In this document: in pieces, positions 8,371 through 16,127 of the stretch | Numbering within the stretch: position 1 is the stretch's first letter | How the letters are laid out: every line of letters starts with the position of its first letter | Assembly: GCF_011752625.1 (NCBI RefSeq) | Contig: NZ_VWXD01000001.1 | Coordinates: 434,001 to 498,000, forward strand | Direction of reading: 5' to 3' | Length of the DNA stretch: 64,000 nt | Origin: Candidatus Pantoea formicae | GTDB taxonomy: Bacteria > Pseudomonadota > Gammaproteobacteria > Enterobacterales > Enterobacteriaceae | The notes under the pieces: generated by a model | What the model was told of the DNA's origin: nothing | What the model saw: only the letters and a program-made list of their open reading frames with translations | The model's database searches: none | Made by a program: the position numbers and the translations under genes

Positions 8371-10674
8371 TCAGAAGTGCATGCCCAACTGCATAAAGTA
8401 TGTCCGGCCTGATTCGTTATAGGTGTTTGCGCCCGCGCCCCACAGATAAGCCCCGGTAGTGGCATTGCCGGTACTTTGCGCATTGCCTTCACGGAAATGG
8501 CGTTTGTCGAAGATATTATCGATGCCGGCGGTGACATCGAGATATTTCGTCACGTTATAGGTCGCGCTCATCCCCACCAAGGCATAAGGCGACACCTGAC
8601 GTAGTTCACTGCCAGAGGTGGGTTCCCCTTGGTAGTTCAGTTTTTTCGGTTTCTGACGGCCGTACCAGGTCAATGTCCCTTGCACGGAGAGATCCTCCGT
8701 TGCCTGCCAATCCAGCGTCGAATTGATGGTGTATTTCGGGATGATCGACAGATAATCGCCGGTGGATTTATTTTCGTTATCAATGATGTAAGTGAAATTA
8801 TTGTTCATTTTTAACGAATCAGTAATCGGGAAGTTCAGCGTGCCTTCCAGACCTTGCACCACGGCTTTCGGCACGTTTTCCCATTTGTAGACATCGGCAG
8901 TGCCGTTGTTGTATTCCGGGTTATAGCCGCCTTCAATTTTGTCGTGATAATCATTGCGATACCAGGTCAGACCGGCTTGCACATCATTGTGATGATATTC
9001 AATGCCGATCTCTTTGTTGACGCTGGTTTCTGCTTTCAAATCACTGTTGCCTTGCAGGTAGCAGTAACCCGAGCCTGCGGAGTAGCACCCTTGGCCTTTA
9101 CTGAACAGCAGGTAATTTGGATTGGTTTGGTAGAGGTTAGGTGCTTTCCAGGCGCGGGCAACACCTAGCTTAAGCGTAAAATCATCACCCAATTCTTGAG
9201 AGAGGTTAAGTGCGGGGCTCCAGTTGCTACCGCTGATGCTTTGATGATTAAAACGCAGGCCTGGAGTCAATCGAGTCGTATCAGTCAGTTCGATATTATC
9301 TTCAGCGTACACACCATAAATATCCGCAGAGCTGTAAAGGCTACGATTGGTATCTGAGATCCCGATGATTGAGCCGCCCGAACTGGTGGACTCCGTGTTA
9401 GAAGAGGGATCTCTCATTGCCTGATGGTTGTACTCCGCGCCGAGTGTCAGGGTTTGATTGACCCACGCATCAAACGGGATATTGACCTCGGAATGCAGGT
9501 TGGTGTCATACAGCGTAATGGTCGAGAAGCCTTCATTCGACGGGCTGAAAATCCCCGCGATGCCCCCGGACAAACCTTCATTGAGTCGCGTGTTGCGCGT
9601 TTTTTCAAACTGCACGTAGTTATTCGTCGTGACACCGTTATCCCACGCGCCGGTATATTTCAGGCTCAGGGTTTGGCGATAAAGCACATTGGTCTCTTTG
9701 CCATAATACTTTTTCACCAAGGCATTGCTGTTGGTATTTTGTGTATCACCTGCATACAGATTACCCTGGCGGCTAAAACCCGTATCCAGTTCCAGTGCTT
9801 GCCGTGGCATGAATTCCCAGCGTAGCGCAGAGTGAATATCTTTATTGATAAACCCTTCGCGACCAGAGGGATAACTGCCAGCATAAGAACCAATGCGTGG
9901 AGTAGTATGGCTTTCGTTAATATTTTGCGCATCGGCTTGGGTTTTATTCCAGTTCCCGTATAACCGCAAGGTGAGATTATCTGCCAGCGCGCCGCTTAAA
10001 CTGGCGTTGTAGCGTTTGGTTGCGCCTTCATCTTTATGCTGGGGGGCGTTGAAGTAGGTATTAAAATTGCCATGCCACTCATCTGTCGCAGGTTTGGTAA
10101 TAATATTGACCACACCCCCCATCGCACCATTGCCGTATAAGGCTGCTGCAGGACCGCGAATCACTTCAATGCGATCGATCATTTCAGGTGGCACCCAGTT
10201 GGTATCGCCGCGTGTATCACGCTCGTCGCTCCAGCCATAGCGTACCGAATTACGACTGCTCACTGGCATGCCGTCGATCATAATTAAGGTGTTTTCCGGT
10301 CCCATACCGCGGATATCAATCTGGCGGTTGTTGCCACGCTGGCCGCTATTCGAGTCACCCGTGAGGTTCACACCGGGCTGGGTGCGGATGATTTCCGCAA
10401 CATCACGCTGGATTGGATGTTTTTTTATGGCTGAACTATCGATGGTAGAAACTCCCGGAGCCTGTAATGTTTGCTCCCTGGCGGTAACCACTAAGGTGTT
10501 TTCGCTATCACTTTTCTTATCTGAAATTTTGAGAGGTTTCTGCTGCTCTACTTCACTCGTGGGATGTTCTTTCGTCTGGGTTTCATCGGCCTGTACGGCG
10601 GGAATCAGTAACGCTGTTGCAATTAATGTGCTCAACAGCGAGCGGGCACAGTTATGCTTTACCATGATATTCAA
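8371..10674 (-). CDS. fepA: TonB-dependent catecholate siderophore receptor (FepA type)
   Basis: A 767-residue outer-membrane receptor of the FepA/IroN/PfeA group. After the signal peptide comes a TonB box region (E-N-T-L-V-V-T-A). The plug has N-R-Q-I-D-I-R-G-M-G-P-E-N-T-L and V-I-R-G-P-A-A-A-L-Y-G. The barrel includes the FepA-type loop K-G-Q-G-C-Y ... G-Y-C-Y-L-Q-G-N and ends with a terminal Phe. FepA imports ferric enterobactin using TonB energy. A Fur box lies upstream. The start is either a TTG at 10674, well placed after AAGGA, or an ATG at 10665; both give the same mature protein. No enterobactin synthesis genes lie nearby, so it may serve a foreign siderophore. Confidence 0.88.
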   Translation of the reverse strand: MNIMVKHNCARSLLSTLIATALLIPAVQADETQTKEHPTSEVEQQKPLKISDKKSDSENTLVVTAREQTLQAPGVSTIDSSAIKKHPIQRDVAEIIRTQPGVNLTGDSNSGQRGNNRQIDIRGMGPENTLIMIDGMPVSSRNSVRYGWSDERDTRGDTNWVPPEMIDRIEVIRGPAAALYGNGAMGGVVNIITKPATDEWHGNFNTYFNAPQHKDEGATKRYNASLSGALADNLTLRLYGNWNKTQADAQNINESHTTPRIGSYAGSYPSGREGFINKDIHSALRWEFMPRQALELDTGFSRQGNLYAGDTQNTNSNALVKKYYGKETNVLYRQTLSLKYTGAWDNGVTTNNYVQFEKTRNTRLNEGLSGGIAGIFSPSNEGFSTITLYDTNLHSEVNIPFDAWVNQTLTLGAEYNHQAMRDPSSNTESTSSGGSIIGISDTNRSLYSSADIYGVYAEDNIELTDTTRLTPGLRFNHQSISGSNWSPALNLSQELGDDFTLKLGVARAWKAPNLYQTNPNYLLFSKGQGCYSAGSGYCYLQGNSDLKAETSVNKEIGIEYHHNDVQAGLTWYRNDYHDKIEGGYNPEYNNGTADVYKWENVPKAVVQGLEGTLNFPITDSLKMNNNFTYIIDNENKSTGDYLSIIPKYTINSTLDWQATEDLSVQGTLTWYGRQKPKKLNYQGEPTSGSELRQVSPYALVGMSATYNVTKYLDVTAGIDNIFDKRHFREGNAQSTGNATTGAYLWGAGANTYNESGRTYFMQLGMHF

Positions 10675-10712
10675 CCACTTCCTTGTAGGGATAAAAAGTG
10701 GAAAATACCTTA

Positions 10713-10731
10713 GTGAGAATGATTCTTAATT
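10713..10731. promoter_or_regulatory. Fur box upstream of fepA-like gene
   Basis: GTGAGAATGATTCTTAAT matches the enterobacterial Fur consensus (GATAATGATAATCATTATC), with the core GAGAATGATTCTTA forming a near-perfect inverted repeat. It lies about 40-60 bases before the receptor start, where bound Fe-Fur would block the promoter. Confidence 0.75.
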
Positions 10732-10849
10732 TCAATGGTGTATTTGCTATTCGGCATCATGTTTCGGTAAAAGCGGATTTAGCAGAATGTTTGCAAAATC
10801 ATGGCGGCTTTTACCTGAACACATCCTGTTAACAAGGTGTCGCTGGGCT

Positions 10850-11842
10850 TCAATCTGTTTCCAGAGGTTGTCGTTTGGCTCGCTGTAAGAAAAGCAGCCA
10901 TACGCAAATTGAGCTGGCTATCAGTACCCACCCCATCTGACTTATCACTAATTCCATCATGCTATCCAGCGCTGGTGAGAATAACCTGTTGAATTGAAAT
11001 ACCGTCGAGACCTCATAGCAGCCAATCGCGAAGGCGACCAATATCGACAGGGATGAGATGGCAATCGTATAGTTGACGCTTCGCAGCGGATCAAACGCCG
11101 ACCAGCGGTATAGCTTCAACATCATCACGCCGTCGGTGCTGTCAATCAACATCATGCCTGCGGTGAATAACAGGGGCATCAACATGATGTGCAACATGGC
11201 TTCCCCTCCAGCAGCATGGTTAGCGGATATACCAAAAATCGCGACTTCGGTGGCCGTGTCAAAACCGATGCCGAATAGGAAACCGATCAAAAACAGATGA
11301 TGGCTCCTACTCACCAGACGGAACAGCGGAGCACATAGGCGGGTCAGAACACCATAATGGTGACTTTCATCTGGCAGTGGCAGCAGGTTGCTTATCAGCC
11401 GTTGGCGCTTTTTAAAGCACAGCCATAATGTCCGGCTATTAGCCCAGGCCAGCAACAGTAAAAAAGCACCGGATATCAGCGTGCTGAATAAGCCGCCAAT
11501 CTCCTTTATGCCAGGAAACATCTGTTGCAAGGGTTGGGTAGTTAACGCGAAGACCAGACAAGCAATCAGCACCACTGAGGCATGGCCGAGTGAAAACCAC
11601 ATACCTGCAGTGAAAGCGCCTTTACCCTCATTGCTCAATTTTCGGGTGGCATTGTCGATAGCAGCAATGTGGTCGGCATCAACAGCGTGGCGCAAACCAA
11701 ACAGGTATGCCAGCAGTGCAACACTCAATGCGGTGGGTGATTGTTGAAAGGTCATCAGGGCTGTGCCGATGACCATTATATTAAACAATACCGCACTGCC
11801 AATGACTGCCAGCCCCTTTTGCCGGTTACTCATCACCTTCAT
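10850..11842 (-). CDS. NiCoT-family cobalt/nickel transporter
   Basis: A 330-residue membrane protein of the HoxN/NixA/NhlF family. The metal-selectivity signature R-H-A-V-D-A-D-H-I-A-A-I-D-N is at residues 51-64 in the second helix. The other family motifs follow: L-G-H-A-S-V-V, G-F-D-T-A-T-E-V and G-M-M-L-I-D-S-T-D-G. The family imports Ni2+ or Co2+ across the inner membrane. It starts 16 bases after the nitrile hydratase activator with a good AGGAG, so it is the last gene of that operon. As with NhlF of Rhodococcus, linkage to a Co-type nitrile hydratase argues that cobalt is the physiological metal. Confidence 0.93.
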   Translation of the reverse strand: MKVMSNRQKGLAVIGSAVLFNIMVIGTALMTFQQSPTALSVALLAYLFGLRHAVDADHIAAIDNATRKLSNEGKGAFTAGMWFSLGHASVVLIACLVFALTTQPLQQMFPGIKEIGGLFSTLISGAFLLLLAWANSRTLWLCFKKRQRLISNLLPLPDESHHYGVLTRLCAPLFRLVSRSHHLFLIGFLFGIGFDTATEVAIFGISANHAAGGEAMLHIMLMPLLFTAGMMLIDSTDGVMMLKLYRWSAFDPLRSVNYTIAISSLSILVAFAIGCYEVSTVFQFNRLFSPALDSMMELVISQMGWVLIASSICVWLLFLQRAKRQPLETD

Positions 11843-11858
11843 AAATGCTCCTGATTAA

Positions 11859-12311
11859 TCAACAAAGTGCGCTAAACACGCGCAGGGGCTGAATCACCGG
11901 CTGCGAGTCGTGGTGATGATCATGATGGTGATGATGGTGAGTGTGCGGATGTTCGGGCGAGCAAGTGGCGGCGGCCAAATCAACGGGACTGCCGTGTGGT
12001 GTGTTGAGAAAGGCCTGACGCCACTGCTCTTCGCGAATCAAAAGTTCCGACATTTGAATCAGGTGATGCTGTGCGAGGATTTTTTCCAGGCAGCACAGCC
12101 ACTGACGATAGTAAGCAGTATGCGCATTTTCATCACTGCGCTGAGGGAAATCACGTATTTCACTGGCAAATTGCTCTACCCACTGCGACCAGGTGAAATA
12201 TCCACGCTGTGAAAGTGCCACCGCGATGACAAAAGCATCAGCTTCCCATGGCTGTGCAAAGCTCGGATCGGCCTCACTGACTTGGGTGATAATTGCGTTC
12301 AATTCATCCAT
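11859..12311 (-). CDS. Nitrile hydratase accessory (activator) protein with His-rich tail
   Basis: A 150-residue protein of the nitrile hydratase activator family (P14K/NhlE type), distantly related to the beta-subunit N-terminal domain: P-W-E-A-D-A-F near the start, then W-x-x-W, then Y-Y-R-Q-W-L. Such proteins insert cobalt and promote cysteine oxidation in the alpha subunit, by swapping subunits or as metallochaperones. Unusually, it ends in a His-rich tail (11 His within about residues 121-134, plus a Cys), a likely Co store or delivery site. The ATG at 12311 overlaps the preceding gene by 8 bases, indicating coupling. An upstream ATG at 12380 lies inside that gene and is unlikely. Confidence 0.85.
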   Translation of the reverse strand: MDELNAIITQVSEADPSFAQPWEADAFVIAVALSQRGYFTWSQWVEQFASEIRDFPQRSDENAHTAYYRQWLCCLEKILAQHHLIQMSELLIREEQWRQAFLNTPHGSPVDLAAATCSPEHPHTHHHHHHDHHHDSQPVIQPLRVFSALC

Positions 12312-12672
12312 GTGCAGCCCCCTCGCTTTTGCCAAGAATGTAGTCGGCCCAAATACTAAGATGGACGCTAAAATTCTCACTGCTTTCGCCCCACAGTTCT
12401 TTGCTGCTGAATTTCACTAAATACACAAACTGCGGTTTCTCCTGCTGTTCGGCTACCAGTGCATCGGGAAATACGCAGGCACCATAATTAGCCACAATGA
12501 CTCCTTTCTTGCCGCGCGCGTAACGGGGCAAACGTGTATGCAGCAGCGGATTAAGATTGTGAGTCACTATGGAATCGCCGGGTTGGAATTCCGGTGTAAC
12601 ATCGACGGGACGATGATAATTCGGTGGCGTGGTAATTAAATCGAGATATCCCTGTGGTGTATAAGTATTCAT
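12304..12672 (-). CDS. Nitrile hydratase beta subunit, C-terminal half (separate polypeptide)
   Basis: A 122-residue protein matching only the C-terminal half of nitrile hydratase beta subunits: F-Q-P-G-D-S-I-V at the start of the SH3-like barrel, then N-P-L-L-H-T-R-L-P-R-Y-A-R-G-K-K-G-V-I, Y-G-A-C-V-F-P-D and F-S-S-K-E-L-W-G. It has its own ATG with an upstream GAGGA at normal spacing, 9 bases after the stop of the N-terminal half. Together the two halves total 222 residues, the usual length of one intact beta chain. The same division is known in thiocyanate hydrolase and toyocamycin nitrile hydratase, so this looks like a genuine extra subunit, not a broken gene. Confidence 0.88.
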   Translation of the reverse strand: MNTYTPQGYLDLITTPPNYHRPVDVTPEFQPGDSIVTHNLNPLLHTRLPRYARGKKGVIVANYGACVFPDALVAEQQEKPQFVYLVKFSSKELWGESSENFSVHLSIWADYILGKSEGAAHG

Positions 12673-12681
12673 GTTGTGTCC

Positions 12682-12984
12682 TCAGGCAGATAGTTCGGCG
12701 AGACGTTGCTGTAATTCCTGTGCGGTAAATACACCGGTCTTACACATTAATTGTTCAATGGCGAATAACCAGTGTTCGTAATAAGTGGATTGTAAGTATT
12801 CAGTGACCGGCATTTTTTCAATCTCGTAGCGAAAATCGTCAAGCACGATCTTTCCACTCATGAAAAAAACCAGCGTGGTGGCGAAAATATCTTTTTCCCA
12901 AGAGTGATGAAAATTAGGTTCATCGATTTCAATCTCTATTGGGCCTAAATTCTGCATGCCACCACAATCATGGATATTATTCAT
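12682..12984 (-). CDS. Nitrile hydratase beta subunit, N-terminal half (separate polypeptide)
   Basis: A 100-residue protein matching the helical N-terminal half of nitrile hydratase beta chains. It opens with M-N-N-I-H-D-C-G-G-M-Q-N-L-G-P (the family M-x-x-x-H-D-x-G-G-M signature) and continues with F-H-H-S-W-E-K-D and S-T-Y-Y-E-H-W-L. It stops where the interdomain linker would begin. The ATG at 12984 follows AAGGGG and lies 13 bases after the alpha stop. The longer frame to 13017 runs into the alpha gene. This half packs on the alpha subunit and helps form the active-site entrance. No frameshift is apparent around the stop, and the next gene has its own ribosome site. Confidence 0.88.
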   Translation of the reverse strand: MNNIHDCGGMQNLGPIEIEIDEPNFHHSWEKDIFATTLVFFMSGKIVLDDFRYEIEKMPVTEYLQSTYYEHWLFAIEQLMCKTGVFTAQELQQRLAELSA

Positions 12985-12997
12985 TACTGTAATCCCC

Positions 12998-13582
12998 TTA
13001 GAGAAGACGTGTGCCAATCATAGAATCGCGCGTCACCAGTGCTGCCAACTCAACTTCATTTAAGGTCTCGCTGTTTGCAGGTGGTTGCGGGAGCACGAAA
13101 TAGCGAATTTCTGCGTTGCTATCCCAGACGCGAATCTCTTTGCTGGCAGGAATCTCCGTACCGAATTCAGCCAACACGCCGCGCGGGTCGATTACCACGC
13201 GTGAACGATAGGGGGGCGATTTGAACCATATAGGAGGTAAACCCAGTACTGGCCAGGGGTAACAGGAGCAGAGTGTACATACCACCACGTTATGTACTTC
13301 GTCTGTGTTTTCGAGAACATGCAGGGTTGCACCCTCGAAGCCAGAAAAGCCCAGTTCATTAACAGCCTCGCGCCCATTTTCCAGTAAGCGAGCTTTGAAA
13401 TCGGCATCTCGCCAGGCTTTGGCAACGACTTGTGCACCGTTTCGAGGACCAACTTTGGTTTCAAAGTAGTCAACGATAGTGTCAGTGACGTCTTGGCTCA
13501 GAAAGCCTTTTTCAGATAATAGCGATTGGATAGCGCGAATTTTCAACGCGGCTTCAGATGGCAATACCGAATGGTCCGACAT
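12998..13582 (-). CDS. Cobalt-type nitrile hydratase alpha subunit
   Basis: A 194-residue catalytic subunit. The claw-setting motif V-C-T-L-C-S-C is at residues 101-107 (Cys102, Cys105, Cys107), followed by [10 protein letters not shown] and Y-R-S-R-V-V. Thr in C-T-L-C-S-C is typical of Co3+ enzymes, while Fe enzymes have Ser. The protein hydrates nitriles to amides in the cytoplasm; two of the cysteines are normally oxidised to sulfinate and sulfenate. It heads the operon alpha, beta-N, beta-C, activator, NiCoT. Alpha-first order is usual for Fe enzymes, so the combination is unusual. Thiocyanate hydrolase gamma is related but normally longer (about 240 residues). Confidence 0.93.
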   Translation of the reverse strand: MSDHSVLPSEAALKIRAIQSLLSEKGFLSQDVTDTIVDYFETKVGPRNGAQVVAKAWRDADFKARLLENGREAVNELGFSGFEGATLHVLENTDEVHNVVVCTLCSCYPWPVLGLPPIWFKSPPYRSRVVIDPRGVLAEFGTEIPASKEIRVWDSNAEIRYFVLPQPPANSETLNEVELAALVTRDSMIGTRLL

Positions 13583-14003
13583 AGCGGTTCCTCAATATTT
13601 AGACAAGTAAAAGAGCTGGCTGCACTATTGACGTTAATCAAACTGCTTTTTATATCTTTGTTCAAACTGCCATCTGCTGTGTTTTATCAGACAGGATGTT
13701 CTAACGTTACTTATTTGCACTGAATGAGTGCTCGATGCTATTTAAGAGTGCAGAATGTTTTGGCGGGGTTAATAAATTCAAATGCCGACAGGTTATGAGT
13801 GCTGCGCCTTGAGCCTCATTTTATGATTATTTTAAATGAGACGTTAAATGTGGCCCGCATATTGCTAATCTCTAAATGTGCCCCAACGTTGCGGCTCTTT
13901 TCTTAAGTAAATGCAGCCAGTGCTGTCTGCTGTTCTCAGTTTTTTCCTTCCGACCTCCGGAATATTCCAATTTTAAATCCATTAACTTCATTGTGAGGGT
14001 GCT
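13583..14003. promoter_or_regulatory. Divergent control region of nitrile hydratase and ABC importer operons
   Basis: About 420 AT-rich bases separate two operons transcribed outward. On the importer side, a small palindrome (GCCCCAACGTTGCGGC, 13880-13895) is followed by TCTTTTCTT. A second T-run at 13940-13945 follows the partly self-complementary CAGCCAGTGCTG. These could be terminators in a leader controlled by the ANTAR regulator encoded downstream, but the stems are weak. No clear -35/-10 pair could be assigned, and no coding sequence was seen. Confidence 0.35.
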
Positions 14004-15245
14004 ATGGCTATTAGTCGTCGTTCATTTCTTCAGGGATCTGCTGTTTCAGCTTTAGGTTTAGCCGCGGGCATCGCGCCGAAATTAACGTTCGCCGCAGACA
14101 GCAAAGACGCCATTAAAGTGGCAAGTATTCTTGACCTGTCTGGTGGATTGGATATCTACGGCAAACCAATGTCGAATGCGATTAACCTCGCTGCGGAAGA
14201 GATCAACGCTGCAGGAGGCTTGTTGGGCCGGCAGTTGCAAATCATCAATTATGATGCGCAATCTAACATGCAACTCTATGCGCAATATGCCCAACAGGCA
14301 GCCCTGAAAGATAAAGTCGCGGTGGTTCACGGCGGCATTACTTCCGCTTCACGTGAAGTGATTCGACCGGTGCTGGATCGTTTTCGTTCTCTCTACTTCT
14401 ATCCTGCGCAGTATGAAGGCGGCGTGTGTGATCGTAACTACTTCTCCTCTGGCTCGACCCCAGCGCAAACCGTGGAAAAGCTGGTGCCCTACGCAATGAA
14501 AAAGTGGGGTAAGAAGGTTTACGTGCTGGCAGCCGATTACAACTACGGCCAGATCGTCTCGTCATGGGTGAAGAAGTCGGTTCATGACAATGGTGGAGAG
14601 GTGATGACGGTCGAATTTTTCCCGCTTGACGTGACCGATTTTGGTGCAGCGATTTCCAAAATCCAAAGTGCACAACCCGACATGGTGTGGTCGGCTCTGG
14701 TTGGCGGCGCGCACATCTCCTTTTATCGCCAATGGCATGCTGCGGGTATGAGCAGCAAGATCCCAATTGCTTCAACGGTGTTCGGCGGAGGTAACGAACA
14801 TATCATCCTGTCACCGGAAGAGAGCAACGGTATCCTGGTGTGTGCCAACTATATGCAGGAGATCCCGTCGCCCGAGAATAAGGCGTTTGTCGAAAAATTC
14901 CATGCGCGTTATGGCGCCAATACTCCCTACATCAGCGATCTGGCGATGGGCGCCTATCAGGGCATGCTGATCTGGGCCGAAGGGGTGCGAAAGGCAGGGG
15001 ATATCGATCGTATGAAGGTGATTGAAGCCTTGGAATCCGGCATTTCTCTTACCTCACCGAGCGGGAAACTGAGCGTCGATCCGGCCACACACCACTGTTC
15101 GTTGGATGTGCACATCGCCGAGGTGGAAAACCATCAGATGAAGATACTGGAGACGTTCACCGATCAGGCACCGGTCGATACCGCCATGGTGTGCGATCTC
15201 AAGAAAAACCCGCGTGATACCAAACAATATCAGATCGAGCTCTGA
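14004..15245 (+). CDS. Amide/urea-type ABC importer substrate-binding protein (UrtA/FmdD/AmiC-like)
   Basis: A 413-residue periplasmic binding protein of the branched-chain-amino-acid/urea type. It starts with a twin-arginine leader (S-R-R-S-F-L-Q-G, then a hydrophobic stretch, cleavage near A-A-D), so it is probably exported folded by Tat. The body has I-L-D-L-S-G-G-L-D-I-Y-G-K-P and G-G-x-L-G-R-Q-L as in UrtA, FmdD and the amide sensor AmiC. Known relatives bind urea, short-chain amides or formamide. First gene of a five-gene importer operon divergent from nitrile hydratase, so an amide (or nitrile) ligand is inferred. Confidence 0.88.
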   Translation: MAISRRSFLQGSAVSALGLAAGIAPKLTFAADSKDAIKVASILDLSGGLDIYGKPMSNAINLAAEEINAAGGLLGRQLQIINYDAQSNMQLYAQYAQQAALKDKVAVVHGGITSASREVIRPVLDRFRSLYFYPAQYEGGVCDRNYFSSGSTPAQTVEKLVPYAMKKWGKKVYVLAADYNYGQIVSSWVKKSVHDNGGEVMTVEFFPLDVTDFGAAISKIQSAQPDMVWSALVGGAHISFYRQWHAAGMSSKIPIASTVFGGGNEHIILSPEESNGILVCANYMQEIPSPENKAFVEKFHARYGANTPYISDLAMGAYQGMLIWAEGVRKAGDIDRMKVIEALESGISLTSPSGKLSVDPATHHCSLDVHIAEVENHQMKILETFTDQAPVDTAMVCDLKKNPRDTKQYQIEL

Positions 15246-15257
15246 CAGGAGATAGGC

Positions 15258-16127
15258 ATGGAACTGTCAATTATCTACAGCATTGAAGTGCTCAATGCCA
15301 TCGCGGTATTGGTGATCATGAGCCTGGGGTTAGCGGTGGTGTTTGGCATGATGAAAATCGTCAACATGGCGCATGGCGAGTTTATGATGCTGGGCGGTTA
15401 CAGCGCCATACTCGCTACCAATCATTTTGGCGTGCCGATCTGGATTTCGATGCTGGTGATTGCACCGGCAAGCGTTGGCATATTTGGCATGGTGATTGAG
15501 CGCGTTATCATTCGCCATCTTTATGGCCGCATGATTGACACCATGCTGGCGACTTGGGGATTGAGCCTGGCGTTGATTGGTGCGGCAACCATGTTGTTTG
15601 GTAACACCACGCTGGGCATCAGCTCGCCGCTGCCCAGCGTCAATATCGGCCGCTACAGCACCAGCGGCTACTCACTTTTCATGATTGTGTTTGCACTGTG
15701 TCTGGTGGGGGCGCTGTGGCTATTGCTGCGCTTCACCACGCTGGGATTGTGCGCACGTGCCACGATGCAAAATGCGCGTATGGCGGCAGCATTAGGCAAT
15801 AACCCGGGTAAAATCTACAGCCTCACTTTTGGTCTCGGAACGGCGCTTTCGGGACTGGGTGGGGCGCTGCTGGCCCCTATAACGGGGGTAATTCCGACCA
15901 TTGGCGTCAGCTTTATTGCCAAAGCCTTTATCACGGTCATTGGGGGGGGCAGCGCGATCATCGCCGGAACGCTCTCATCCTCTACGCTCTTTGGCACCAT
16001 TTCCCAACTGGTGACCTACCTCTCCACACCGGTATTTGGCGCCGTTGCTCTGCTGCTGAGTGCGGTTGTGCTGCTGCGCCTGCTGCCGCAAGGCATTACC
16101 GGCCGTTTCTTCAGGAGATCGTTGTAA
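15258..16127 (+). CDS. ABC importer permease (UrtB/LivH type)
   Basis: A 289-residue inner-membrane permease with about eight hydrophobic segments. It carries the LivH/UrtB signatures M-K-I-V-N-M-A-H-G-E-F-M-M-L-G in the first third and G-L-G-T-A-L-S-G-L-G-G-A-L in the coupling-helix region. It forms the channel together with the next gene product. The ATG at 15258 follows AGGAGAT. Its stop shares one base with the next start (TAATG), so the subunits are translationally coupled. Confidence 0.92.
   Translation: MELSIIYSIEVLNAIAVLVIMSLGLAVVFGMMKIVNMAHGEFMMLGGYSAILATNHFGVPIWISMLVIAPASVGIFGMVIERVIIRHLYGRMIDTMLATWGLSLALIGAATMLFGNTTLGISSPLPSVNIGRYSTSGYSLFMIVFALCLVGALWLLLRFTTLGLCARATMQNARMAAALGNNPGKIYSLTFGLGTALSGLGGALLAPITGVIPTIGVSFIAKAFITVIGGGSAIIAGTLSSSTLFGTISQLVTYLSTPVFGAVALLLSAVVLLRLLPQGITGRFFRRSL

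Noticed and set aside
10850..11842. Cobalamin or NiCo riboswitch controlling the NiCoT gene
   Set aside because: The gene starts 16 bases after the activator stop, leaving no room for a riboswitch.
12304..13017. The split beta subunit as a simple frameshift pseudogene
   Set aside because: The second half has its own ATG with GAGGA at proper spacing. The break falls exactly at the interdomain linker, both halves keep their conserved motifs, and the activator gene is coupled to the second half.
12998..13582. Thiocyanate hydrolase gamma instead of nitrile hydratase alpha
   Set aside because: Kept only as an alternative: the length (194 residues) fits nitrile hydratase, and amidase and amide-importer genes adjoin. 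Thiocyanate assays would be needed to exclude it.
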